Below, in pieces: positions 7,869 through 15,752 of a DNA stretch of 42,011 bases. Under the pieces are notes generated by a model, which was given only the letters and a program-made list of their open reading frames with translations, was not told where the DNA came from and searched no databases. This DNA is from a virus, in the IMG/VR virus record IMGVR_UViG_3300049218_000292, positions 1-42,011 of that record. The stretch is one strand, 5' to 3'. The position numbers and the translations under genes were made by a program. Positions within the stretch are counted from its first letter, which is position 1, and every line of letters begins with the position of its first letter.

Positions 7869-9467
7869 TTACTGGCCGACCTGAACGGGTTTGCCTTGGG
7901 CGTCCAGCTTCCAGCGCTGACCGTTCGCGAAAGTCGTGATTTTGCCGGGTTGCAGCAGCTTGGCGGCGGCAGGCGGGAGACCGCCCGCTGCTTTCGGAGT
8001 AGTGGCAGCAGCCGCTGTCGGGGCGGTGGGCGCCGCGGCCTTCGGCGTGGCCCCCCCTCCGCCCAGACGGGCTTCGAGGTCCTGCTGGGCCTGCGCTTTC
8101 GAAGTGCCCCATGTCGCCGGCTTGCCGTTGGTGATGACGCTGTAGTGATCGCCGGCGTCGTACTTATTGTTGAGGGCGCTCCGCAAGGCATTACCCGTCG
8201 ATGTGCGTGTGGTTCGCAGATCGTCGAGGATCGTGGCCGGATCAGGCGCAGTTCCGTCTTTGTCTTTTGCGACCTTGACCAGGGTCGAATTGCCCTTGTC
8301 ATCCACCTTCACGGTGTAGGCACCACCCAGCTTCAAAGCCTGGTCGGTGCGGTCGAGCGTCTGCCGCAACTGCTGTTCCTGGGCCTCGAACTTGTGATAC
8401 GTGTCGAGCGCCTTGTTGCCGGCCGTCATCTGCGCGTCCGGCGTGAGCGTCTTTTCCGCGCCGCCTTCGCCAGCGGCACGCCCGCCGCCCAGTTTTCCAA
8501 GACTGATGATTTTGGTGGGATTCCCGTGCGAGTCGGAAAACACGCGGTTGAACTCTCCTGTTTCCTTGTTCTCCACGTCTTTCCAAGTCTTCCCGTCGCC
8601 TGGCTGGCCCTCCGGAGGATTCAACCAATGCGCCAGCGCGCCGACACCCGCCAGGTGCTCCGGACTGAGTTTCGTTCCGTGCGGCAGACCGATGGCATCA
8701 GCCAGCTTGTCTGAAATGGAGACACGGTCCGCATCCTCCAGCCCTTTCTTCTGCGCGATGGTGCGGTCGAGCTGTTCCTGAATCGTCGGCGCCTCGAGCT
8801 GCACGCCCGCGACCGTGAAGGTGCGCGAAGGATCGGCCTTGCGGCGCGCCGGAGCGCTGGGCGCGGAGCTGGACGGTGTGTTCTGCGGACTGCTCGCGGC
8901 CGGGCTGCTTTGCGGAGCGTTGCTGGCCGGAGCGGGCGTGCCGTTCAGAACCGGCGCTTTCGAAAAGTCTCCGCTTGTCGCTTGGAACGCATTGGCGGCA
9001 TCGGGCGAAGGCGAATAGGGAAGACTGGACGCGCCGCCGCCGGCCTGCTGGAGCGCGCCGGTGAGATCGTAATACGCGCCTTTCGGGCTGGCGTCGCTCG
9101 ACCAAGGGCCAAGCGTTGACGCCGGGCCGGAGGGCGGAGTCGTACTCGCCGGAGGCGGAGCCTGCCTCGGTGCAGGCTGAGACGGTTGGGGTGCAGGCGG
9201 TTGGGAAGCAGGCGGCTGGGACGCAGTTGCGCCGTCTACCGTGCCGTCGGGGCCCACCGGCCGGGCTCCCTTCGCCAACTGCTCGCTCAACGCCGCCTGC
9301 TGCTGTGCGTCGAATTCCTGCTGGGCGAGTTTCTGCCGCTGCTGCTGCGCCTCCCGCTCCTGTTGCAGATACTGCTGCTGCAGCGCCGCTTGGCGCAGAC
9401 TCTGCGCAACCTGGACTCCCTGACTCAACGCGTCGAAGAACGGCTGCATGTACTGGTTTGCTGGCAT
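7869..9467 (-). CDS. Gln/Pro/Ala-rich virion protein, possible internal (ejection) protein
   Basis: A 532-aa protein with no enzyme motif seen. Residues 1-70 form a Gln-rich coiled coil (QQQYLQQEREAQQQ), followed by a long Pro/Ala/Ser linker to about 200. Next comes a helical region (LDRTIAQKKGLEDADRVSISDKLADAI) and a second coiled coil near 350 (KALDTYHKFEAQEQQLRQTL). The end contains a small motif ITTFANGQRWKLDAQGKP, of the kind found at the ends of phage internal proteins. Its stop touches the start of the polyvalent gene (TAAATG), so the two are probably coupled. Position after the tail genes and before a polyvalent protein fits an internal or ejection protein of a short-tailed phage. That role is inferred from context. 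ATG 9467 has GGGAAA eight bases upstream. Confidence 0.7.
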   Translation of the reverse strand: MPANQYMQPFFDALSQGVQVAQSLRQAALQQQYLQQEREAQQQRQKLAQQEFDAQQQAALSEQLAKGARPVGPDGTVDGATASQPPASQPPAPQPSQPAPRQAPPPASTTPPSGPASTLGPWSSDASPKGAYYDLTGALQQAGGGASSLPYSPSPDAANAFQATSGDFSKAPVLNGTPAPASNAPQSSPAASSPQNTPSSSAPSAPARRKADPSRTFTVAGVQLEAPTIQEQLDRTIAQKKGLEDADRVSISDKLADAIGLPHGTKLSPEHLAGVGALAHWLNPPEGQPGDGKTWKDVENKETGEFNRVFSDSHGNPTKIISLGKLGGGRAAGEGGAEKTLTPDAQMTAGNKALDTYHKFEAQEQQLRQTLDRTDQALKLGGAYTVKVDDKGNSTLVKVAKDKDGTAPDPATILDDLRTTRTSTGNALRSALNNKYDAGDHYSVITNGKPATWGTSKAQAQQDLEARLGGGGATPKAAAPTAPTAAAATTPKAAGGLPPAAAKLLQPGKITTFANGQRWKLDAQGKPVQVGQ

Positions 9468-9493
9468 CTATTGATTTCCCGTCTGGTTTGCCG

Positions 9494-10075
9494 TCATCCC
9501 ATGAGCGCGGCCAGCATCAGGGAGTCCATGAGCCCGGAGGCGGCGCCCGCCGCCTCGCTGCCCGGCTCCACATAGGTGCCGTTGCTTGAACTGTTGCCGC
9601 TGGTCGAGCCCATGCTGGTGCTGCCCGGAGCCGCGAAGCCGAAGGCCGTCGCCTGCGCGATGGCATTCTGCTGCTGCTGCAGCGCGTAGCTCTGCAGGCT
9701 GCTTTGCAGGTCGCCTACCGCGCTGGTCCGCCCCAGTTCAGTTTGCAGCGCGGCTGTTCCGCTTGCCCCCGAGTTTCCGAACCCTCTTTCGCCCAGGCTT
9801 TGCTGGAGACTGGTTCCCTCGCCCGCCGCTGTCTTGTTGATCGCGTCCGTTCCCGAGATGGCCATCGGAGTCGTGTCGATTCCGTTCGTCATCTCGTTCT
9901 GCAGGGCCGCTCCCGCCGACGACTGCAGCCCGGTCTGAATGGGGTTGAAGGTCGGCGTGGTCGTCCCCGATTGGGACTGGGAGTTCGTCGAATTGGATGA
10001 TTGGGTTCCGGTCCGCGCGGCCGTTGTGTTCGAGAGCGCGCCCAGCAGGCCGCCGAGCCCTGTCATGACTGCCAT
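9494..10075 (-). CDS. Gly/Ser/Gln-rich virion protein, gp14-like internal protein candidate
   Basis: A 193-aa protein starting with a hydrophobic glycine motif (GLGGLLGALS), then Ser/Thr/Gln-rich sequence, a helical Gln-rich centre (LQSSLQSYALQQQQNAIAQATAFGF) and a hydrophobic C-terminus (GLMDSLMLAALMG). Hydrophobic, small-residue-rich ends of this kind are common in DNA-transfer or internal virion proteins that enter the host envelope, but no family-defining motif is visible. ATG 10075 has AGAGGA nine bases upstream. The neighbouring acetyltransferase frame reads right through the first 340 bases of this gene without stopping. Confidence 0.7.
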   Translation of the reverse strand: MAVMTGLGGLLGALSNTTAARTGTQSSNSTNSQSQSGTTTPTFNPIQTGLQSSAGAALQNEMTNGIDTTPMAISGTDAINKTAAGEGTSLQQSLGERGFGNSGASGTAALQTELGRTSAVGDLQSSLQSYALQQQQNAIAQATAFGFAAPGSTSMGSTSGNSSSNGTYVEPGSEAAGAASGLMDSLMLAALMG

Positions 10076-10607
10076 GTAGAAAATCCTCTTTCGTGATTCC
10101 GGCCATGACGAGATCCGTCAGGCGGCCGGCGCATCGGGTAAAGCTCTTGAGCGTTCCCTCTTCGGGAATGCCCACGCGCCGCAGCAGAGCGCGTATCCGC
10201 CAGTTCGTCGCCAGCACCGGACAGCTCACGCGTTCGAAGCCCGCCGCGAAGATCTGTTCGAGGCAGAGTCTGATTGCGCGGTCCGTCGTCTGGCGTCCCG
10301 TGGCCCACTTGGCAAAGAAGCAGTGGCCGATGCCCGAGATCTCGTTGACCGGCTCGAAACTCAGCCAGCCGCACAGAATGCCTGCGCGCCGCACGCCCCA
10401 CGTTTTGCCGCCGTTCAAGTCAATCCGGGAAGCGTGTTGAATCAGTGCATCGGTTGAGCGCAAGGCGAAGTCATCCGCCAGTTGCGGCAGGACGGGCAGC
10501 ACCCATTCCCACGCGACTGGCAGCGCGTAGGCGGGGAACGGCGTCACTAGCTCGATCGCCGGCGTGCGCAGGGCATGCGGCAACCGGGCGGAGACGATGG
10601 AGGACAT
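9738..10607 (-). CDS. GNAT-family acetyltransferase with an overlong C-terminus
   Basis: ATG 10607 is chosen because the repeated CAGGGGTAG element sits just before it and the protein character begins there. Residues 1-178 look like a GNAT acetyl-CoA-dependent acyltransferase: GVRRAGILCGWLSFEP strand pair, central helix TTDRAIRLCLEQIFAAGF, then the typical end (NWRIRALLRRVGIPEEGTLKS, RLTDLVMAGITKEDF). After that the frame continues for about 110 codons over the next gene in a sequence that looks like its shadow, giving 289 aa in all. Family members normally stop near the KEDF point. Either the overlap is real or a stop has been lost by a small indel. GNATs next to tail genes may modify virion or host components; the substrate cannot be read here. 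Confidence 0.7.
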   Translation of the reverse strand: MSSIVSARLPHALRTPAIELVTPFPAYALPVAWEWVLPVLPQLADDFALRSTDALIQHASRIDLNGGKTWGVRRAGILCGWLSFEPVNEISGIGHCFFAKWATGRQTTDRAIRLCLEQIFAAGFERVSCPVLATNWRIRALLRRVGIPEEGTLKSFTRCAGRLTDLVMAGITKEDFLHGSHDRARRPAGRALEHNGRADRNPIIQFDELPVPIGDDHADLQPHSDRAAVVGGSGPAERDDERNRHDSDGHLGNGRDQQDSGGRGNQSPAKPGRKRVRKLGGKRNSRAAN

Positions 10608-10609
10608 GG

Positions 10610-10625
10610 CTACCCCTGAAGTCGC
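10610..10625 (-). promoter_or_regulatory. GCGA-hairpin element, copy D (before GNAT gene)
   Basis: Reads GCGACTTCAGGGGTAG on the minus strand, two bases before ATG 10607. The AGGGG can serve as ribosome-binding site. The CT-x-C/G-x-AG fold is imperfect in this copy (T-T mismatch). It belongs to a set of five. Confidence 0.5.
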
Positions 10626-10714
10626 AGCCGTTGGGCGTCCTGTTGAGGACGCGCGCCGCTGGAATGAGGGAATTGTCTGGACGCGACGCTTCGGATCGGT
10701 TACCGTTTCTGTAT

Positions 10715-10954
10715 ATGGCTGCCGCCACCACCACCAAAAAATCGCAATCGAAGAAGAATCCGAAAACCGCCGCCCAGACCGGCCCGGCGAAAAGAGCTGT
10801 CGCGGCGAAGGGCGCCCTGTCGAAGGCGAAGAAGACCGTCGCCAAGGCGACAAAGCCCGCCGCCGCACGCGCCAAAACCACTACCGCCAAAACCGCTACC
10901 GCCGCCAGCGCCGGTAAGAAGGCAGCGACCGGAGCGGCCGCGGCCGCGAGCTAA
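10715..10954 (+). CDS. Histone H1-like Lys/Ala-rich DNA-binding protein
   Basis: A 79-aa protein made almost only of Lys, Ala and Thr, with repeats such as KKTVAKATKPAAARAKTT, very like the tails of bacterial histone H1 homologues (HctB/AlgP type). It would bind and compact DNA non-specifically. It is encoded rightward, opposite all its neighbours, in the gap between two leftward tail-region genes. This suggests a separately acquired and separately transcribed unit. ATG 10715 was taken because the Lys/Ala-rich sequence starts there; the upstream part of the same frame covers the GNAT gene in antisense. No clear ribosome-binding site is visible. The opposite strand gives a hydrophobic frame, which is the expected mirror of Lys/Ala codons. 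Confidence 0.6.
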   Translation: MAAATTTKKSQSKKNPKTAAQTGPAKRAVAAKGALSKAKKTVAKATKPAAARAKTTTAKTATAASAGKKAATGAAAAAS

Positions 10955-10993
10955 AGCGAGAGCCTGAATGCGGGGAGATCCTGCCGCCGCGCC

Positions 10994-12697
10994 TTATTGC
11001 GGGATGCCGAGCATGGTGGGAGCCGCCGAGTACGCTACCACCAGGATGTCGGTGGGCTGCAGCGTGACACTCAAATTCGGACCTGCGAAACTGGCGCTTC
11101 CCGTTCCGTTGCGGTTCACTTGCAGTCCGCTCACGGTGCCGCCCGCCACGATCACCTCGACCGCATAGGGTTTGGTGTTCGTCCAGGCGTAGGGGCTGCC
11201 CGTCGGGGTGATCGCGAAGGAATTCGGGTAACCGCTGGCGCCGGGAAGTTGTGAGTCGGCAAACTTTACCAGTCCGCCGCTGGTCGTCGCGTACAGCGTG
11301 CCGCAGCAACTGGCGTAGCTGCCAAACACAAAGCTCAGACCGGCGTTATTGTTGGCCGTGATCGCCGTGGCTCCGGAAGGCGTCGCGAGCGCGGTTCCAT
11401 AAAAATTGTTCAGGTATCCGCCCGCGCTGTCGCCGGCATAATTCAGGACGACATCGCTGTATCCGCTCGGCGCGGCGATGAAGCCGCCGTAAAACATGTT
11501 GTCGTCGCTCTGGCCATTGATCACCACTGCATTAAAAGTCGAAGAGGTCAGATTGCAGCCAACGAAGGTATTGATCGTGCCGCCGCTGATGAGGAGGCCG
11601 ACCCCCTGCATGTTGAGCGTTTTCACGTTCTCGAACAGATTTCCAGAGGGCGGCGCCGATGCCGGATCGCTTGTGTCATAGACCATGTCGATGCCGGCAC
11701 CGCCGGCGGCCGTGTCGATGAGGGTCAGATCGCTGAAGGTCGCGCCCTCCGGGTTATTCGTCAGCGCCAGGATGATCGAAGCCTGATAGTTCGCGTTCAG
11801 GGTGAAATTTTGGATCAGGTTACTCCAGTGCAGCGCCGGCGTAATCATGGGTGAGGCGCAGTTGGAAATCAGGGTGCTCGCATAGACCTCGCCGGCAATG
11901 GGGTTGGTGGCGAACCGGCCGCCGCCTGAACTGCCTAAAAGGGAAACGCCCTGCGGCAGACTCAAGTTGCAAACCGCATACGTGCCGCGCGGAAAATAGA
12001 CGGTTTGTCCACCTTCGATGGAGGCCGCCGTGATCGCATTGCCGATGGCGGTGGAGGAATCGGTAGTCCCGGTTGGATCCGCACCGAAATCCAGGACACT
12101 GAGCCAATCGCCTTCCTTGGCGGCCTCGGTCCGCGCCACCGAGCCCGTGGGATAACCCGTGACCCGGTAGCCGATCTGGCTGGCGCCGCTCGGACCCGCG
12201 AGCGAGGCGGCCTCCGTGGCCACCGCCGCGGCGGCTGCGGCACTGGCTTCCGCCGTGCTCATCTCATACCAGGCGCTGGCTGCGGTGCAGCCATACAGGT
12301 GCAGCACGGTTCCGGTCAGGAGAAATAATTGTCCGCTGGTGCAGCTGCCCGGCAGGGTTGAGCCCACCGTCATGAGGGAAGCAACCGCAGCGGCGGCCTC
12401 GGCCGTACTCATCTGGTACCAAGCGTTGGCTGAGTTACAGCCGTAGAAGTGCAGCACCGTGCCGGTCATCAGAAACGTCTGCCCGCTCGTGCAGCTCCCC
12501 GGAAGTGCCGTGCCGACCGTCATCGGCTTCGTCATCGGGAAGGCCGAGAAATCGGGGTTATGCGACTGGGTGGCGAGATTGGTTGTGGTGCGGGTCTGGC
12601 CCCAAAGCGTGGATCCGAAGAGCGCGGCACAGCAGAAGAGCGCCAAGACGGCTTGGCGCGTGTTTTCCAGGAAGAGGACTTGCCGAATCGTAGGCAT
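10994..12697 (-). CDS. Exported tailspike-like protein with pectate-lyase-type beta-helix
   Basis: A 567-aa protein from ATG 12697. Residues 1-33 form a Sec-type signal peptide: basic start (MPTIRQ), hydrophobic core AVLALFCCAALFGSTLWG, cleavage before QT. Two copies of a 45-residue module follow (LPGSCxSGQxFLxTGxVLHxYGCxxxxAWYxMSTAEA), each with two cysteines. At about 200 comes the phage tailspike beta-helix opening (WLSVLDFGADPTGTTDSSTAIGNAI) and a right-handed beta-helix-like region to about 500, then a small C-terminal beta domain. Tailspikes of this kind bind or cut host surface polysaccharide. The first 130 residues are closely similar to the next upstream gene. A signal peptide on a phage tail protein is unusual. 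Catalytic residues could not be assigned. Confidence 0.82.
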   Translation of the reverse strand: MPTIRQVLFLENTRQAVLALFCCAALFGSTLWGQTRTTTNLATQSHNPDFSAFPMTKPMTVGTALPGSCTSGQTFLMTGTVLHFYGCNSANAWYQMSTAEAAAAVASLMTVGSTLPGSCTSGQLFLLTGTVLHLYGCTAASAWYEMSTAEASAAAAAAVATEAASLAGPSGASQIGYRVTGYPTGSVARTEAAKEGDWLSVLDFGADPTGTTDSSTAIGNAITAASIEGGQTVYFPRGTYAVCNLSLPQGVSLLGSSGGGRFATNPIAGEVYASTLISNCASPMITPALHWSNLIQNFTLNANYQASIILALTNNPEGATFSDLTLIDTAAGGAGIDMVYDTSDPASAPPSGNLFENVKTLNMQGVGLLISGGTINTFVGCNLTSSTFNAVVINGQSDDNMFYGGFIAAPSGYSDVVLNYAGDSAGGYLNNFYGTALATPSGATAITANNNAGLSFVFGSYASCCGTLYATTSGGLVKFADSQLPGASGYPNSFAITPTGSPYAWTNTKPYAVEVIVAGGTVSGLQVNRNGTGSASFAGPNLSVTLQPTDILVVAYSAAPTMLGIPQ

Positions 12698-12699
12698 GG

Positions 12700-12715
12700 C
12701 TACCCCTGCAGTCGC
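12700..12715 (-). promoter_or_regulatory. GCGA-hairpin element, copy C (before tailspike gene)
   Basis: Reads GCGACTGCAGGGGTAG on the minus strand, two bases before ATG 12697. CTGC can pair with GTAG through one G-T wobble. AGGGG doubles as ribosome-binding site. Confidence 0.5.
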
Positions 12716-12740
12716 TTGCCGGCGAGGCAGTGTTGACGGC

Positions 12741-15176
12741 TTAGAAAATTCCGCTGAAGTCCGCGTTTTCCACCCGTACAATCGCGTCTTGGATGAAAAG
12801 GTAAAAATTGCTGGAGACCGCGCTGAACGAGCCGCCCACGTTAATTCCGAGGCCAGTTGAAATATCGCGGCTGGACACCACGGCGCTTGAGCTGAAGGGC
12901 AGCAGCGCATGGATATCGGCGAGCGAACTGGTATTCAAGTAATCTATTGGTCCGTAAGCCGTGTACGAGGCGGCATACGGATTGGTCGCGGTCGCGTAGG
13001 AAATTTTGATCAGGAAGTCGAAGGAAACTTCCTCGCTGCTGTTATTGGCAATCGTCACGCCAGTCGGGTCGGTGTAAGTGGTCGTTCCCGTGTTGTCGGT
13101 CAGCGCGAGGGAGGCATGGAAGGTGCCGCTCGCCCCCGACGTGTTACTCACCAGCATGAGGCCGCGCACCTGCACGGTGGCGCCTTGTCCCTGGTTGTTG
13201 TAAGCGGCGCCGATTTGCGTGGTCGAGACGGTCTGCTGCCAGCCGGAGGGATAGACCGGGACATTCACGGTCACCCCGCTCGCGGTCGCGCTATAGCCGA
13301 TCTGCGAAGCCACCAGCGGGTTGTAGGCAATCGACCGGCCGCCGGGTGAATTAAACCGGATGCCCGCCACCGTGGTCCCGAACACGCCGCACACGTTCGG
13401 TGAAAGCTGAGACGCATAATAAGCGAGCGGCGATGCGCCATTGTTCGATGCCAACCCGTCGATGTACAACCGGCCCGGGTAGAAACCGGGCGAGCAGATG
13501 CCCGCCGTGCCGTCGATCATATAGCCGACCGGGCCCGAAATGGCCGTGCCGGAAGCATGCGCTTGCGCCACCGATCCCGCGACGCTCCGGTTCAAGGTCA
13601 GGCTGTAACCGCCGCTGATCGTCGAAACCGAACCAATCGAGAAAATCTCGGTGCCAATCTGGACGAAGCCGCCGGCGAGCGGCGTGCTGCTGCCGGTGCC
13701 CGCAGTTGTCGTGACGGTCACCGAATAGCCGGTGGACGCGATGCTCGCCGAGGTCAGCCAGTTGTTCATGTACAGCGGCACGGCGGTGATCGACGCCATG
13801 TGAAAGGTCTTGTTGCCCGGGTCGATCAAGCCCCCCAACAGCCAGTAAATGGGCGTGTAACTGACGGCAGTGATGTTGTAGAACACGTTGCCGTCTTCGT
13901 AGCCGAGGATCACGCCGTAGCCGCCGCCCGAAAAGTCGGTGGCAATCGTGTGCCGGAAGGTGTTGCTCGAGACATCCAGGCCGCTGGCCGTGGTGCCCGA
14001 ACAGGCCGAGCCGCCGGTATCGGGGCAGCCAATCGCGATCAGGCTGGCGCCGGGCGCATTCACCATCTCGGCTTCCGCTCCCCATTGATCGAAGACGTTA
14101 TTCTGCATCCCGGAATAACCGGAGGGTCCGCTGGCCAGCGCCGATATCCACCAGCCCGCGTTCCAGATGTTGGTGCCGGCCAGATTGTTTAACGCCATCA
14201 CATCGGTCACCCGTGAATTGGCCAGGCTGCTGGTCGAAATGCAGGTCTGCGCCAGGTAGCGGCAATCGACGGAAAATCCCTGCAAAGTGATATTACGGAT
14301 CGGTCCCTGCACGGTGAGCACCGGCGTGGTTCCGAGCGGCGATCCGGTGTAGACAATGCCGCTGCCGGCCGACGGATAGAAATAAGTGGCGTAGCCGCTG
14401 CCGATCGTGACGCTGCCGCCGGCTTTGTAGGCCTGCGTGCCGCCGCTGCCCACAATCGAGAAGCCCTGCTGGGTGCTCCAGGCGCTCTGGCTGCCGTTGC
14501 CGATCGTCAGCGCGGAATGCGTCAGGCACAGGCCGCTGATCGTCGTGCCGTTATTCGTGACCGGCGGCAGAATCAGTTTCGGAATGCCGGAGGTCAGCGC
14601 GCCGAGCGCGTTGAAGGCCGACTGGAGCGCGGCGGAATCGTCGGTTCCGGTCACCGCCCCGGTCGAGATGGTGAGCACGCCATTGCAGACCGCGCCGTAA
14701 CTGTTGACGGGCACCCCGAGGCTGGTCTCGTAGGCGCTGAGCGAAGCGCTCACATCCGCCGCTCCCAGTTCGTACCAAACATTGGACGAATTGCAGCCAT
14801 AGAATCTCGGCACGCTGCCGGTGAGCAGAAACATCGTCCCGCCGGTGCAACTGCCCGGCAGGGTGGCGCCCACTGTCATGAGCGAAGCGACCGCTGCGGT
14901 CGCCTCCGCCGTGCTCATCTGGTACCAGGCGCTCGAAGAGTTGCACCCATACAGGTGCAGCACGCTGCCGCTGAGCAGAAACATCTGTCCACTCACGCAA
15001 CTGCCCGGCAGGGTCGAGCCCACCGTCATCGGCTTGGTGACGGACAGGGCCGAAAAGTCGGCGTTATGCGACTGCGTGCCGACGTTGATTGTGGTTCGGG
15101 TGCCGCCCTGGCCGAAGAGCGCGGCGGCGCAGCAGAGATGGACGAGGAGGAAGAGGATTTGCCGGATGCGAGGCAT
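12741..15176 (-). CDS. Exported tailspike-like protein, paralogue at the N-terminus
   Basis: An 811-aa protein from ATG 15176. The signal peptide (MPRIRQILFLLVHLCCAAALFG, cleaved before Q) and the two paired-cysteine modules match those of the next gene almost residue for residue. The remainder is different: a beta-helix region starting near 165 (VPVNSYGAVCNGVLTISTGA, DDSAALQSAFNALG), a long serine- and glycine-rich beta region, and a C-terminal beta-sandwich-like domain near 680-800 (SGASGTFHASLALTDNTG). This is the usual modular plan of tailspikes, a conserved attachment part with a variable receptor-binding part. Export by Sec is predicted from sequence only. The start is supported by the repeated CAGGGG element just upstream and the paralogue's start. 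Confidence 0.82.
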   Translation of the reverse strand: MPRIRQILFLLVHLCCAAALFGQGGTRTTINVGTQSHNADFSALSVTKPMTVGSTLPGSCVSGQMFLLSGSVLHLYGCNSSSAWYQMSTAEATAAVASLMTVGATLPGSCTGGTMFLLTGSVPRFYGCNSSNVWYELGAADVSASLSAYETSLGVPVNSYGAVCNGVLTISTGAVTGTDDSAALQSAFNALGALTSGIPKLILPPVTNNGTTISGLCLTHSALTIGNGSQSAWSTQQGFSIVGSGGTQAYKAGGSVTIGSGYATYFYPSAGSGIVYTGSPLGTTPVLTVQGPIRNITLQGFSVDCRYLAQTCISTSSLANSRVTDVMALNNLAGTNIWNAGWWISALASGPSGYSGMQNNVFDQWGAEAEMVNAPGASLIAIGCPDTGGSACSGTTASGLDVSSNTFRHTIATDFSGGGYGVILGYEDGNVFYNITAVSYTPIYWLLGGLIDPGNKTFHMASITAVPLYMNNWLTSASIASTGYSVTVTTTAGTGSSTPLAGGFVQIGTEIFSIGSVSTISGGYSLTLNRSVAGSVAQAHASGTAISGPVGYMIDGTAGICSPGFYPGRLYIDGLASNNGASPLAYYASQLSPNVCGVFGTTVAGIRFNSPGGRSIAYNPLVASQIGYSATASGVTVNVPVYPSGWQQTVSTTQIGAAYNNQGQGATVQVRGLMLVSNTSGASGTFHASLALTDNTGTTTYTDPTGVTIANNSSEEVSFDFLIKISYATATNPYAASYTAYGPIDYLNTSSLADIHALLPFSSSAVVSSRDISTGLGINVGGSFSAVSSNFYLFIQDAIVRVENADFSGIF

Positions 15177-15178
15177 TG

Positions 15179-15193
15179 CTCCCCTGGAGTCGC
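15179..15193 (-). promoter_or_regulatory. GCGA-hairpin element, copy E (before tailspike gene)
   Basis: Reads GCGACTCCAGGGGAG on the minus strand, two bases before ATG 15176. CTCC pairs with GGAG, a shortened stem with compensating bases relative to the CTACC/GGTAG copies. Confidence 0.5.
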
Positions 15194-15231
15194 CGCGCGG
15201 TGAGTCGGTGTTGACGCCCGCTATCGAGCCG

Positions 15232-15750
15232 TCAGGCGCACTGGTAGCTGCCCGCGAAGCTGAGGTACTGGGCTCCGGCGGCGTAGTTGGCATTTCCTTG
15301 CGGGACCAGCAGGATCTGAGCGGTCGAAGGCCAGCCGGTGTTGAGCGGTGTCGCCGAGGATTCGTTCCAGGCCGCAAACTGATTGCCCGCGCCTACCGCC
15401 GGCACCGGCACAGTGAAATAGATCCCGTTTGATAGCGTGCCGCCCAGCGTCAGGCCGACCGTACACATGATGTTGATGGTTGGGCCGGAGCGCAGGTAGC
15501 GGGCCTGGACGACGGTCAGGGCCGAAACCGTCATCGAGCCCGACGCCGTGACCGTGGGCGTGAAGTTATTCCAGAGGCCCGAAGCGTTGCTGGCGCTCGA
15601 ACTCGCCGAACCTGTCGTACTCCCGCTGCTGCTGGAGCCCGTTTCGAGAGAAGTCAGCGCGGAGGCAATGCGCCGCAGCCGGTCGTTGAGCTGGGACAGC
15701 GAGAGCGAGGAGATTTCGAGCGATCCGATGGAATCCGAGCTAGCGGGCAC
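15232..15750 (-). CDS. Tail fibre-type protein
   Basis: A 172-aa protein starting at GTG 15750, close behind the previous stop. Residues 10-40 form a short coiled coil (LSLSQLNDRLRRIASALTSLE), suggesting a trimer, followed by a Ser/Gly linker. The C-terminal domain, about 60-172, has the pattern of phage fibre tips (LWNNFTPTVTASGSMTVSALTV, RSGPTINIMC, GTLSNGIYFTVPVPA), an all-beta fold that recurs in tail fibre and neck fibre proteins. It probably decorates the tail and contacts the host. No signal peptide is seen, unlike its two downstream neighbours. Confidence 0.75.
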   Translation of the reverse strand: MPASSDSIGSLEISSLSLSQLNDRLRRIASALTSLETGSSSSGSTTGSASSSASNASGLWNNFTPTVTASGSMTVSALTVVQARYLRSGPTINIMCTVGLTLGGTLSNGIYFTVPVPAVGAGNQFAAWNESSATPLNTGWPSTAQILLVPQGNANYAAGAQYLSFAGSYQCA

Positions 15751-15752
15751 GC

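Noticed and set aside
10471-10890. Hydrophobic leftward 139-aa frame opposite the histone-like gene
   Set aside because: Antisense of Lys/Ala codons always gives Phe/Ala/Val-rich runs; no independent support.
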